Positions 47,641 to 59,181 of a stretch of 64,000 bases of DNA are shown piece by piece. The notes under the pieces were generated by a model. That model was not told the DNA's origin. It searched no databases and saw only the letters and a program-made list of their open reading frames with translations. The stretch's first letter is position 1; every line of letters starts with the position of its first letter. The DNA lies in contig OY987265.1 of assembly GCA_963920665.1 (NCBI GenBank), positions 39,313,001-39,377,000 on the forward strand, in the 5' to 3' direction. Source of the stretch: Straminergon stramineum (Eukaryota > Streptophyta > Bryopsida > Hypnales > Calliergonaceae). The translations under genes and the position numbers were made by a program.

Positions 47641-48759
47641 GGAATTGGATAATCCCTTATTGTGGCATATTTAGACTTTTTTCCATGAGAAGATGCCAAA
47701 TCCATGGATCACCATGTAATGTATTTTGGCAACTTTAAGGTCCTTGTTCTTGATGTGAACTTGAACAATAAGAATGATCTCTTTTGAAGATTGGTTCCTA
47801 AAATTCAATATTTTTATAGCAAAATTGAACTTTTGTCCTACAACTAGGATGTTCTAATTTTCTACTTGTAGAAAGATAAATTAAATATTTTTACTCCATG
47901 ATATTCTACACTATCACATACAAATTCACTTTCTTCTTAAGAAAATCATAGTAATTTCAAGTTCTTACAAAAAAAATGAAATTTCTGTGACACATGGAAA
48001 ACATATGATTTCAACTCTGAAAAATGAACAACGAGAGTAACAGCAATATAATATGATATATTATTTTAGACAGCGTTGATCTTGAGCAAATTAAATGTCT
48101 CCCAAAGAAGACACAAAGTACGCGAGCATGAAACCTTCGTCGTGAAATCGGTGTGAAATTAGTTTGTCCTCGCTGAAAGGTTCAACAGCACTCCACTCAA
48201 AGTATGTGTAATAACTACAGTAGTTCACCTTGTAATCCATCCTTTTCTCACCCTAGCCTGCCAAGAAATCCCCGATTTCTCGGAGCATATAGGACGTATG
48301 CGAGTAGCAGGCAACCCACTGGATTGACTGAAACCACTTCCAAGTAGACCGTCTGTTGAAACTAACCAAACACAAACAGAAAAACTACTGAGTTTTCGCA
48401 AATGTGCTCTGCGGCACCTTCATTATCTGAAACGATACGTTACAGGACCTCAGACGAGGAATATATACAGACAAGACAAGATGAATGAAGTGAACAGTTG
48501 GATGAAAGTAAAAGTTCATCTACAGGCTAACTAACGAAGAGCAGACAGTGAGCGTAAATTCACAACACCCTCCCTCGCTCACAGCTTTCTGAGCGAAAAT
48601 CACAACACCGTCTTCTTCCATTTTTGCTTTTGTGGCACAACTAATTTGAAGATTCAGTTGCACCCAAGAGAACCTGGCACCCGCACTTATTACTGTACTA
48701 TCGCAAGGTCGGTGTTTAACCAATCCTCAATGTTTGCAAGCAGCCCTTGCATGGAATCA
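47641..48759. other. Intergenic and 3' region of the trihelix-like gene
   Basis: AT-rich to about 48060, then of gene-like composition. The latter part is likely the 3' UTR of the minus-strand trihelix-like gene. A competing C-terminal reading frame of that gene continues to 48691. Confidence 0.45.
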
Positions 48760-51682
48760 TCACAAAGTTCGGGTGCTGGAGGAGCTTGTTGTTGGAGGGG
48801 ATCCGCCACCTGAAACTCCAGGCAGACTGGTGGGTACTCCATCAGCAGCGTCACTGGACCCGAGGCCTGGGAAAAACGTAACTCCACGTGTTACGATAGT
48901 AAGTCGGAGTCGGAGTCAAAGTCAAAGTCGAAAGTCATCACGCGTCACGTGAAACTGCAATTGGTGGTAGAACCCGAATTTTATTTATTTTTAAACAAAT
49001 GAAACGGGACGTCATTGAAACCCGAATTTTTTGAAAAAAAAAAATACAGCCAGAGACCCTTCCGAGCAGATACCCCGGAATCCCAGATCAACGGAAGCAC
49101 ATCTGGAGGCGATGAGATAGCCATCCTCTGAATAGTCTTCGCTATGATGCTTCCTCCATGTCCCCCTCCTTCACTTGCAGGCATCTCCACGGAAGCGAAT
49201 GACATACGAGGCACTCCCAAACTCAATCTAAAGAATTCCTATGAAGCGCTGTGCTCCATCTTTCAAATTTCCCAGGGAGAAAAGCTTCTTAAGGTCTGTC
49301 ATTGTGCTCTATGCATGTAGGAGACTATAGTAGCTCTACCCTAGCTCCTCGCTTCAACTCACAGAGCATGACAAAGCTTGATGTCACGGAACTCGCTGCC
49401 GCCATTGAGTCCTGATACTCTTCCAATGTCCGCCTTGTGGGAGTCAATCTCACTACTGGGTATGATTCAGATTACTGTCGCAGCTGTGGCTCCTTCCTTG
49501 GCATGGAGTAGACACGAATTCTTCCTGCTGAATGCCGACTGTGTATTCTAGCCTCCACTGCAAAAAACAATCACCTCCTCCCTCTTCCCCATCCCCCAAA
49601 ACAAAGAAGAAAGAAAAAAAGCATTGGACAATGAAAATGAAACAACAGAAGAGAACGCAGAAGAGAAGAAAAGAGAAAAAAAGGGAAGAGAAGAGAAGCA
49701 AGGAGAAGCATAGAAGGAAGGAGAAGTGCTCAGAGAAGAAAAGAGATTCAAGAAGAGGCAGGAAAAAATCAAAACTATTAGAAGAGAAGAAAAAAAATCA
49801 GGAAACAAGAATATTCAAGAAAGGAACATTGGACAACCCTCAATAAAGGCAAAAAAAATGGGAGAAGACAAGATCATCAATATTACCAAACTTCAAAAAT
49901 CAAATTGTACAGCAGCTTAAACTCGACACGACGATTTACTCATAACAAGGAGCTCAAACTCAAAAAGATCAAGATCGAAACTGTCAAAGCCCTCTCCCTC
50001 ACGAAAGTCGACCAAAAAGACTTCAATCCCAACAACAAAAATTTCATAGCAATGACCTGCTGAGGACTGAAAACAGAAGATAATTCTATTATAGCTCCAT
50101 GACTGACTAGCATGCTTGTATTTGTGCTTCAGAGACCCACGTCATGGCATCACACTCTCGCATGGAAAATACGAAACTCAAGGTTAAGTTCAAAAGAGAA
50201 ACGTTGCGTGAGGCACATACCACCAATGCTAGCTCGCCTAGGATGGGTGGCAGGAGACCTGCAAGTCCATTTTCAACAATTTAAGGCGACAGCATCCAAA
50301 AAACAAAGGCACAATATGTCGAAGCAAAGGTCAAGTAGAGGCTCCAGTAACTATACACCCCAGTAGAGGTTCCCCTGACCATACAGGTGAACTACGATTT
50401 CTGCTTCCTCTGAAAACACCTAATCTATTGACAATGAGTTTTGGGCACTTAAATTTTAGCTCAAATGAAAATAGATGTGATGCAAGTGTTTAGAATGTTT
50501 TAGAGAAAGACTCAAAGTACACCTGCACAGTGAAAGGTTAATGAGCATTGCATCCAACACATGAGATAGACAGGGGCAGGACAAGCCATTTGCTTTACCG
50601 GAAGTAGAGGAGTCTGACGCGAGACGGGTGCTCTTTGATGAGCTTCCAGCTCCGTTTGTTTTCAATTTCTTCTTCGGTCTGGGTGGGCAGTAATCGCGAA
50701 TCTGATTGTACCAAGCTTCCGTCAACCGAGGTGACACCTTCATTTCCAAAAAGTCTTTCTCACTTAGCTGCTTGAACTCCTTCCGCTGCCCATCACAGTA
50801 TTTTTTCATTGTGCTGAATGACCTCTTAAGCGTGTCCATCCTCCCCTGACACTCATGCCCCGTCCTGCCTGGCACCGCCTTCGCTATGGCATCCCAATAT
50901 GAGTCACTAGCAGTGCCCTGCTCCATTCGAGCACACACCTTTGTCGTGTTCAAAACTGTTCTCAACAGGTCATCTGTGTCTTCTTTAGCCCAATTCTTCC
51001 GACGAATCCTACGCTTCTTCTGGGCCACGCCAGTCCCTTCTCCTGCAACGTCATTGAAATTTCCTGAGTTTGGAGACGAAAACGACGAACTCTCGAAGGG
51101 AAGCTCAATGACCCTGCCTCCTTCACTGGGCTTCACGGGAAGAGCAAGATCCAATACTTGAGCAGCGTCACTTTGAGCTCCGTCTCCATGCTTGCTAATG
51201 TCGTCGCCTACTGGGCTGCCAGTCAGAGCAGGGGACGTAGTCTTCATCCCGACCACTGAAAAAACCATGGCACAAAAGGGTACAAGAACAAGTTAGCTCC
51301 ACAAAATCAGATAAAGTTAGCAATGCAAGATACATGAGCATGGAATTGATGCACATCGATTTCAAGTGCCAACAGAAGGCTGTATTCGTCACATCTATAT
51401 TCCATACTGCAAAAGTCGTACATGTGCCTTACCTTGTCCTGCAACTTCCATGTCACCGGAGGCTGGTGAGTCTACAACAGAATTCTCGAAAACACCATTT
51501 TCTATCATGGCTTCCTTTATCTCCCGTGCGCGCGCTGCCAAAATGCTCTCCAGAACCATGGGGTCATCCATCTCAGTCCTCATTTCTGAGGGAGTTCTTA
51601 CTTGGACACACCGCCCAGTTGGTTGGACTGCAGCTGCCAAAACGCTCTCCAGAACCATGGGGTCATCCATCTGAGTCATCAT
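48760..51682 (-). CDS. Trihelix-like (Myb/SANT) DNA-binding protein, three exons
   Basis: A putative nuclear transcription factor. Exons 51682-51433, 51255-50599 and 48866-48760 join in phase to 337 residues. Residues 1-83 contain a 33-residue tandem duplication starting MDDPMVLES. A basic stretch KKRRIRRK (about 163) looks like a nuclear signal. Residues about 170-270 form the trihelix/SANT-like domain: NWAKEDTDDLLRTVL, SYWDAIAKAVPGRTGHECQG, RMDTLKRSF, and an acidic/aromatic helix ending EAWYNQIRDYC. A Ser-rich tail follows (SSTSG|GLGSSDAADGVP). The last acceptor (TTTTTCCCAG) is strong. Spliced in phase 1 the protein ends at 48760; another frame in the same exon (ASGPVTLLMEYPPVC to EDWLNTDLAIVQ, stop at 48690) would need a different join and cannot be excluded. 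The start could also be 51583, giving 304 residues. DNA target unknown. Confidence 0.75.
49590..49830. repeat. Purine-rich (GA) tract in intron 2 of the trihelix-like gene
   Basis: About 240 bp in which one strand is almost entirely A and G (GAAGAGAAGAAAAGAGAAAA and similar), with no strict period. The plus frame gives a Lys/Glu/Arg-rich peptide that is a composition artefact, not a gene. Confidence 0.8.
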
Positions 51683-51733
51683 TCTGAGGGAGTCCTTACT
51701 TGGACACAACGCCCAGTTGGTTGGAGTGCGGCT
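51538..51733. repeat. 99-bp tandem duplication over the start of the trihelix-like gene
   Basis: Two units, 51538-51636 and 51637-51733, each containing GCTCTCCAGAACCATGGGGT, CATCCATCT, GAGGGAGT(T/C)CTTACTTGGAC and CGCCCAGTTGGTTGGA. In coding terms each unit holds an ATG plus MDDPMVLES(I/V)LAA and the leader sequence before it. The period is 33 codons, so the frame is kept through both units. Confidence 0.9.
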
Positions 51734-54248
51734 TCTTCACACAGAAGTGCGGCTTGGGCCTTGGCACTGAATAAAGCCAGAAATAGAGAAACACATGTGA
51801 GAAAGACACCCAAATCCAATTGGAGATCAATCCAAAACGAAATACAAGAGATCCCACATGTGCTAGGCGATTCGGCACACATGGAGTTGGTAACACGGCC
51901 TCAGAGGTCGACCGGCTGCGAAAATCCAACATGGAAACAGGGGAATAGAAAAATTCATTCCAGAAGTACAATTGCAAGCACCTCGCCACAAACATTCTAG
52001 GGTTGTACTGTACTGTACAACAAGAGGCTCCTCTCACAATTGCGAATCGCGTGTCGACTTCCTTTGAAATGCACTTCAACAAGAAGAAATTGCAAACTGA
52101 CTGAGAAACAACACACGGCTGGGAACAAGCAGATCAGATTAGACCTTAGGACCTCGATTTCGTTCTTGTAAGGAGAACTCGAACCCCGAAACCACCGACA
52201 GCTTCTTGTGCTCACCCAGTTGCCTCCTCCGTGCAAATCAAGCGCAGAGTTCGTCTCAACAATTCGCCAACAAGCATACGGTGCGAAATTGGCTTTCGAT
52301 CTCCAAAGTCCCACGATGAACAGACGTGATGCTTGCCTATGCCGACAAAATTGGAAGAGCACACACTTGCTGCTACCTTCTCAGTTTCCACCATAACTGA
52401 TCCATATCGGATTTGCTACAGTCCCGAAATGGATACAAACAATGACTTTCATAGCAAAAGCCATCTTTGATGTTTGGACTTACTGGTCGGACTTAGTCAT
52501 ATTTTATCGGAACTGCTACAGTGTACTGTACAATAGTCAGAGGAAGACTGGAGTGGCGTCAGAGAAATCTATTTACTGTGGCAACCTTGTGAGCTTGCAT
52601 TCATCGTTTAGGGTTTGGGAAAATTAGGATTTGGAGAATGCTCCTGAGAATGGATTCCCGCGATTCCCTAATTTGCAGACTAGTTACAATTCCAGCTTGA
52701 AAAGTTTGGCAGGTATGAACAACGCAGTGGCTCGCCGGCCGAGCGCCACCTTGAAAGCTTGCTCTTCAATGCTCAGCCTGTGCAATAGTTCTCTCGTTTG
52801 AAACCGATTACCTGGAGAATGATGAGCATTGAGTTGTGTTCTTCACGTGCTGGATTTTGTGCTTCAATGGTCAGGCAGTGGTGAGGGATCAATCTTTTCT
52901 AATGTCATGTTAGATGCGACACAGAATGACGGTGGTGCTTCCTATAGCCGCAAAGCGTTATGTTCAGTTTCAGTAGTTTGTTTTGCTACAATGAAGTCGA
53001 GCATGGAAGTCGAGGAACAGGTTCATTCCAACTGCAAGCCGAAACTCTGAACCCTGCAACCCTGCAAATCACAAGGGCTAAATTATCTGACATTGCAGCT
53101 CTTCTGTTGAAGATAGAATTTGGCTTCTGAACATGTGAGCAATTGGCCTGTGGTGACGGTCAACGTCAATTTTTGCGGATTTCTACAACCTACACAACGA
53201 TACGTTTGTGAATCTCACAATTAAGAACAAAAGCAACCAATGCCGGTGGGGTCTTGGCAATCGTGAAGCTCAGATCCTATTGAGCCGCCTGCATTCAAAT
53301 CCTGGAGCATTGAGGGATCGCAACATCGCAACAGAGACGGCATCGGTGACGCACGATGATGACAGTAGATGCCCGAATTTTACCTACCTATATCCAAGCG
53401 GATAACTTGTCATGTCAACTTTGGGTTTTTGTAAGCACATCCACAAGTACGTGAGTCTTTAAATAGGCCGCCTTCTTGTGGAGGACATGCATGGAATGGG
53501 ACAACGACCTCAAACAAAGGATGAAGTCAAGTCGAAATTGGTCATGGGCAGGAGTTGATCACATGCGTGGATTCCTAAAGCATTGGAAGTGATCATCATG
53601 GAAGGTTAAAGTTTGCTTTCTCCTCAAAACTCCGAGTCCCGTGCGATTCCAAATCAAAGCATTCGACAACTAAGGTAACCAAACCATTGTACAACTGGGT
53701 GTCTAGTGTCTGCATTCTATGCCTGCACCGAGTCACTGGACATGGTCGATGTTGTCACGGAATCTTCGTCTTCCACATTCATCCCTGCTCTCAAAGACAC
53801 TTCCTTCTCTTCTGCACACTTCGTGAAAGTAGTGCTGTCTCGGGTAATAGCATTCACCATCCCCGGTTGTGGAAACCACGTAGCGACGGCCAGGAACGTC
53901 ATTTTGCAATGCCAATCCACAAGCCAGCAATCACAAAGGCTCCAAACTAAAGGCCCTTCACCAGGCTGTGGAATTGAAGCTCTCCTCGACCGGCTGGCCC
54001 CAACACTTCCCATTGATCCCACTACACACAGCAGCTTCAGTATCACCCTCGTCACCGTTGTGGAGCGCCCGTTGATTTTATCACTCGTTTTGTGATCAAT
54101 CCAGCTGCTGAGAGGCATTTCGGGTGACTCTATTGCTGATTAATTGTTGGGGCACTATAATGTCAATGCAGGAGAGTTTCGCCATTGTGGCATGTTTCAA
54201 TTGGTTACGGAGAGGTAGATTAAGATTGATAATGCTCACTGTTCAAAT
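51734..54248. other. Single-copy-looking DNA of gene-like composition, no gene identified
   Basis: The first part is the promoter or leader of the trihelix-like gene. Beyond about 52400 several frames of 60-135 codons are open on both strands (for example 53706-54095 plus and 54118-53717 minus over the same DNA), but no translation shows a domain. Such overlap is expected of GC-richer non-coding DNA. A species-specific or non-coding RNA gene is possible but unsupported. Confidence 0.4.
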
Positions 54249-54625
54249 ATGGTAGAACCACCCATTACCAACTACTTAAGCATTATGTGCATGCTCTGGA
54301 GCAGCAGAAGGCATTGTTAATTTTTTACCTTGTAGAAAAATAGAAATCATGGGGATTGTAAATTTTTTGGGTAATTTTCTGTCTTGAATTAAAATTACTA
54401 TGAATTTTAGTAGTCAAAAGTTGACATGGACCCATCCCCAACACATAGAGTCTTCCATTACTATTCATTCAAAGATTACTTTGGCTCTCAAAACTAAACA
54501 CATGTATGGTTAAAAGATGGTCGGAAGCAAAGACCTCATGGTTGAAAATCAATCACTTTTCTATTGAATTTCCCAATACCTATAGATTGGCCATGGGGCC
54601 TAGTTCGTAATGGGTGGTTCTATCA
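54249..54625 (+). mobile_element. GGTAGAACCACCC-TIR MITE (family E), short copy
   Basis: The ends are near-perfect inverted repeats: ATGGTAGAACCACCCATTAC at the left, and ATGATAGAACCACCCATTAC when the right end is read inward (19 of 20 match). The 377-bp element lacks coding and looks like an internally deleted form of the copy at 35351-36116. Flanks (AAATAT on the left, ATAGTG on the right) do not give a clear target-site duplication. Confidence 0.85.
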
Positions 54626-54829
54626 TAGTGGACTAAATCTTGCAATTGTTGGAGCTAATTCATTTGCTATGCTGGGAAGGATATATCTTGGTTATTAATC
54701 AATATTTTTGGAGAATGATGTTCCTATGATAGTTTTACTCATTTATTTGGCTTCTCTACAAAGTCTCCATTTCTTAATTCTCCATGACTCATGTACGCCT
54801 CCAACGGTTGTTTGCAGTTGGAATGGGGG

Positions 54830-55781
54830 TTTAACCCCTAAAGGATCAAACTGCATTTTTTGGCAACATAGTGATTTTGGGCAGCTCACTACAGATGGAG
54901 CTTTCCTTTTATTTCTTTGAAATTTTCATTCAACATGTGCCCAAGGAGTAGCTTTAAGGCCCAAAAGATCTCATAACTTTTGAGTACATGGTTAAAAAGT
55001 TATTGCATAATATGAAATTTTCATTGATCTTTGGGTAGCCCAAAAATTTCTTTAAAAAATACTTTTTTAAGAAATAAAAATTTTTAATTGATTTTTTAAA
55101 TTTATATATACATGGAAATCTTTGAATCTTTCATTTTGATGAATGAGATGGAAGGAATGAGGAGTTTTAGTTTGCAGGAAGTTTTGGATTCTCTACTCTA
55201 AAATAAACTTTGAAGTCCTTTATTTAACTCAATTTTTCATATTTTTGAAAAAAAATAAAATCATAGGATATAGATTGTTTATTACAACATTACAACCATT
55301 AGGATTGGTATTTTTCAATTCCATAACAAAATTCTTAACAATTTAGTATTGTGAATCATTCTCTACTTCTTTGTACTTACTATTTCTTTCCTATATGTTT
55401 TACTATACAATTCCAAATGATCTGAATTTTTTTCAAGCAAGTAGCCAACTTGCCTTGAAGAATGAATTCAAAGAGTACCCACCATTTTGGAATTTTTTTT
55501 CATACAAATGTGACCTTGCAAAGTGCAGCTACTCATTTTTTCACCGAGCCCAAATAAGGATTTTTGCCAATTCAAACACTAATATATTACAATCTACATG
55601 GTGAATATTTCTGAAATTTTTTTCACATCTTCTCAAATCAGCGTACTACAAGATACACTGTAGTATATGGTTGTATATGTCCAAAAATGTTTTTTTCCTA
55701 CAATTCAATACTTCTACTATAGAAATGACAGTTTTGGAGTGTTTTTGGTGAAAACATAGTCAAAAACATTTAGGGGTTAAA
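54830..55781 (+). mobile_element. TTAA-ended non-autonomous element (family A), best copy
   Basis: 952 bp. The left end is TTTAACCCCTAAAGGATCAA; the right end read inward is TTTAACCCCTAAATG, so the terminal inverted repeat is TTAACCCCTAAA. No transposase frame. Copies are at 3727-5375 (inverted, with an insert) and 26253-26480 (left end only). TTAA beside CCC(C/T) at both ends is the layout of piggyBac-type elements, whose target site is TTAA, though here TTAA could equally be part of the inverted repeat. Confidence 0.8.
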
Positions 55782-55794
55782 TTCCACATCAGAC

Positions 55795-56046
55795 AGGTTG
55801 TGGTGTCCTCTTGAAACTGAGCCTTGCAGTAGAATTTCAGGTGAGCAAAGCTGGATTTGAGAAAAGGATTTGGCAGCTGTTCAATTCCGTAAACAACTGC
55901 AACCATTTTGAGTGTCTGAATGTTGTAAGCATGCTAGTGAGGCAGCCCCTGAAGAATGTCATATCATCTCCATGTCCATTCAGGTCTGCACAATTCATAA
56001 AAGCTTCTCAAGGTCGGTTCGCAGACAAGCAGTTGTTGATTTTTTC
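55795..56046 (+). other. Island of gene-like composition between two repeats
   Basis: A plus frame opening at 55811 (MKLSLAVEFQVSKAGFEKRI, then WQLFNSVNNCNHFECLNVVS) looks more protein-like than the AT-rich surroundings but is unrecognised and runs into the family C repeat. It may be a fragment of an old exon. Confidence 0.3.
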
Positions 56047-56215
56047 ATTTGTTGTGAAGTGCCAAAATGGCGATATTGGATGTTATAGTAGTGCTCCAGA
56101 TTTCAACGTTCATTCACATGATGGATAAAAAAATATCACATTAGCACATATCACATATCCATAATTCTATTTTCATCCACAATCTCACGATTTCATCCAA
56201 AATTTTACTATTTAT
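56047..56215 (+). repeat. Dispersed repeat (family C), copy 3
   Basis: GAAGTGCCAAAATGGCGATA, GTGCTCCAGATTTCAACGTT, TATCACATTAGCACATATCA and TTTTCATCCACAATCTCACG match the copies at 12230 and 16470 in the same order and orientation. Confidence 0.75.
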
Positions 56216-57961
56216 GTTCTATGGGCTTGGTGCAAGGTGTAATATTTTGGTGCAAATTGATGTCAAATCGCTAGAAAAAAACCACTTCAGACAAGGGCAA
56301 GGAAATTTGATGACATTTTAGTCATGTGGAGTTCATCAATAGTCTAAGGTGTTTGTACCATTTCAAAAGGACACCATAAAATTTTCCTAAACTTGTTTTT
56401 TCAACCTTACAAAAAATGCCCAACTAAAGGTATCATATCTTGATGTCAACAAAACTTTGAAGTTAAATAAAACCTTACCAAGTTACTAGTTTTAGTAGTT
56501 TATTTATTAGACAAATTCATTTTGAAGTCTAGTTTTAGCATCAAAACTTTGATTTTTGAAAATGAACATTTTTTATTTTTTTTATTCAAGAATTTGTGCA
56601 AGGTTGTCCATTGCAAATCTTGATTTTCTAGTGTTTTGAGCCCGGTTTTGGGCTCTTGGAAATGAGCCTCGTATACATTAGATCTTGGAGAGAAAATCAC
56701 ATTAGAAATTCATTTAAAAAAATTGTTAAATAGTTTTTGAGAAGGTGTAAATTGATTGGGGTTATGCATGTTAATGTGTCATATCTTTTGGTGACCAATT
56801 TTTTAGATTTAACATGTGAAAAGAAGATTGAAAAACTCCAAATTGCTTTCACAATTCTAACACCTTCATGATCAAATATGAAATCTTTCAATCCATAGAT
56901 GAAAATTGTTGTCTTTTCTTTTCCCATATGATCTCTAACATATCTAGTTTGAATTTGTATGGTTATAATTCAAATATTTTTGATAAAACTTATCAAAATG
57001 TTGAATATTTGTTCAATTTAGAGCAAAATCCAAGAAAGTTCAAAAAAGGCCTTGGACAAAAAGGCATTCAATACAAAAGTCTTTTAACATCTTTCACCAA
57101 TTCATGTTCATCCATTAACCCTTTAATGCCCAAGATAAAGGGCTTGTTCACAACCTTGACCTATTGTTTGAAACACATGTACCAATGTTCTTTTATGAAA
57201 TATTTGAATCATTTTATATGATAGAATTGCATGCAACCTAGTATCATATTTGCTAAAAACTTTTGGAGGCATTTGATAGTGAATTTTCAAGATTATAATG
57301 CTTCTATGAAGAAAATATCAAAACATGGAATTTGAGATTTGTAGAGTTTTTTTTATTTTAGTGAACAAAAGGTGAAGGGGGAAATTCTCAATAGTGATTG
57401 TGAACTAGTTCAAGAGTGTGTACAATGAGACATTAAATAAAAAAGAAAATCTTAGTTACTTTCAAAGTTTTTAGTCAAGCATTATATATAGTATCATTAG
57501 TACAATACTTGCAATATAGTGAGTCCAAACATCATTAAAAAAAAAAAATCTAATTCCGTAATTTCAATATGGAAGTATTTGAAATTAAATGAGCATTTGA
57601 GAGCCACTAAGGTAACTGGGTAAGATCGTTGCAATTACATATGTTTAATTTTTTTTTTTTTCATACTCACTAATTCACTAAGTATTTATAATTCATTAAA
57701 TATTAGTAAATATTTAAGGGAATGAATGAAATCAATGTATTGTATATCCAAGTCATTATAACACACCAAGTGGCAAGAGCATGAATAATCAAAATGGCTG
57801 TAACAACAGAAACAATAGCCCAAAAAACTAACAAGGAAATAAATAAAATAGAGGTCAACATATAAAGTAAAGTATATAAAATATGTACGAAGTATTGACA
57901 AAAGAATAATTGAAAAAATAAAAATAGTCACAATTTAATACTAAAAAACAAACTTTCATTG
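56216..57961. other. AT-rich intergenic DNA
   Basis: No gene was seen. TTAACCCTTTAATGCCCAAG at about 57115 resembles a family A or D terminus, but I could not find a partner end. Confidence 0.5.
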
Positions 57962-58399
57962 GAAGACCTCCATATGATCATTACATACAGTAACTTATGC
58001 CCATGGGGAGACCTGTACTTTCTATGCTCCCTGAAGTTTAGAAGTTCCTGAACTGACAATCGAATTCTTCTGAAAACCCTGTCAACAAATGGTACCTACA
58101 CTGGCAGAAGAGTTACACGACGGACACCCTGCTTGGGTGTACAGTACAACTAACCGGGAAAATCAGGAAGCGCAAGCTACAATTATAGCAATCACCTGCT
58201 GTAACACATTTGCACATGTGCAAGCCAGTGGAAAGGAATCCATGTGAGAAGACTAATTAATTGGAGCAGAAGAACAGTATCAAAGCACAATGGCTGGAAA
58301 TTGACAGAGACATCAGCTAGACAGTGGTGCATAATCGATTAAAATGTTTACGAACTTGTCAAAGTACGTCATGGGAAACAGATTCCGGTATGGAGGTCT
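57962..58399 (-). repeat. 430-bp duplicated segment, copy 2
   Basis: Direct copy of 43908-44334. On the minus strand it begins about 15 bp after the stop codon of the partial gene at 58415-58983, so it is that gene's 3' flank or UTR. Confidence 0.9.
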
Positions 58400-58414
58400 A
58401 AATAAATGCATAAT

Positions 58415-58983
58415 CTACGCCTGCTGCTGCTTCATCATTGTGATCATGAAGTTTACCACTTGAGCGATGTATGGGAGTCGAATAGCAAACCTCGTACTGA
58501 AATCGGTGCAGTCCAGACAATAGCCTGCAACAGCATGGAAATTGTGCTGTTATGCGAAGTTCGAGGCAACACACAGCCTGAAACAGCTTCGGTAAAAATC
58601 ATGTCTACCAATCAGCATCATTTAGCACAAGTTAAAGTTACTGTCTTCATGTATGCAATCGAAGCACTGGGAAATAACCGTTAGGGAGTCGTCTGAATGC
58701 AGGAATACGCTCATTTTTATTATATGATAACCTGCAACCTCATTCTGAGATACCGCCCAGGTTTCTAAAAATGTTAGAAACACTGCTTCAACAGGTCATG
58801 TATACATACCGATCACATTTGCGTGTTGGTATATGAACCACCCAGATGAAAGAGCGAGCGAATTGCGGATGAGGCCATTCTTATCCTCAAGGCTATAACC
58901 AAAAATAGCATCAGAGTACCACCGCACGACATCGATGGGAGTTCCATATTCTTGCAACCTGTTTCCAATTGCAGCTTCCAAAT
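58415..58983 (-). pseudogene. 3' end of an unidentified gene, 5' truncated
   Basis: Two minus-strand exons join well: 58983-58810 (acceptor AATAG, donor G|GTATGT) and 58524-58415 (acceptor CTGTTGCAG), phase 1, giving about 93 residues and a stop. The peptide reads EAAIGNRLQEYGTPIDVVRW, YSDAIFGYSLEDKNGLIRNS, GWFIYQHANVIGYCLDCTDF and RLPYIAQVVNFMITMMKQQQ. It is convincing as protein but I cannot name it. No earlier exon can be placed: the frame meets TGA just before 58983 and the TFIP11 gene ends at 59182 on the same strand. So it is either a truncated copy or a gene whose 5' exons I failed to see. Confidence 0.5.
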
Positions 58984-59181
58984 CTATTCAACCTGAACGA
59001 TGACATGACATCAATGCTGGCACATAGCACGGCAAGAAAAGTGGTATACAAATCCCTCCAGAAAATTTATGATAACAAATCTCTACTGAAAATTTATGAT
59101 AAGTATAGCTGTATTATATATGCATATTTTCTGCAGATGCGTACATAGCACATGATCACATGAAAATAGGAGCTTCACCTA

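Noticed and set aside
49532..49846. 104-residue Lys/Glu/Arg-rich open frame
   Set aside because: It is produced by the purine-rich tract in an intron; no start context, domain or splice logic.
53706..54118. Overlapping open frames of about 130 codons on both strands
   Set aside because: Neither has a domain, and stops are simply rare here because of composition. I could not choose a strand, so no CDS is called.
55811..56128. 105-codon frame as an intact small gene
   Set aside because: Its 3' half runs into a dispersed repeat (family C), so the frame as a whole cannot be a conserved gene; only a possible exon fragment is noted.
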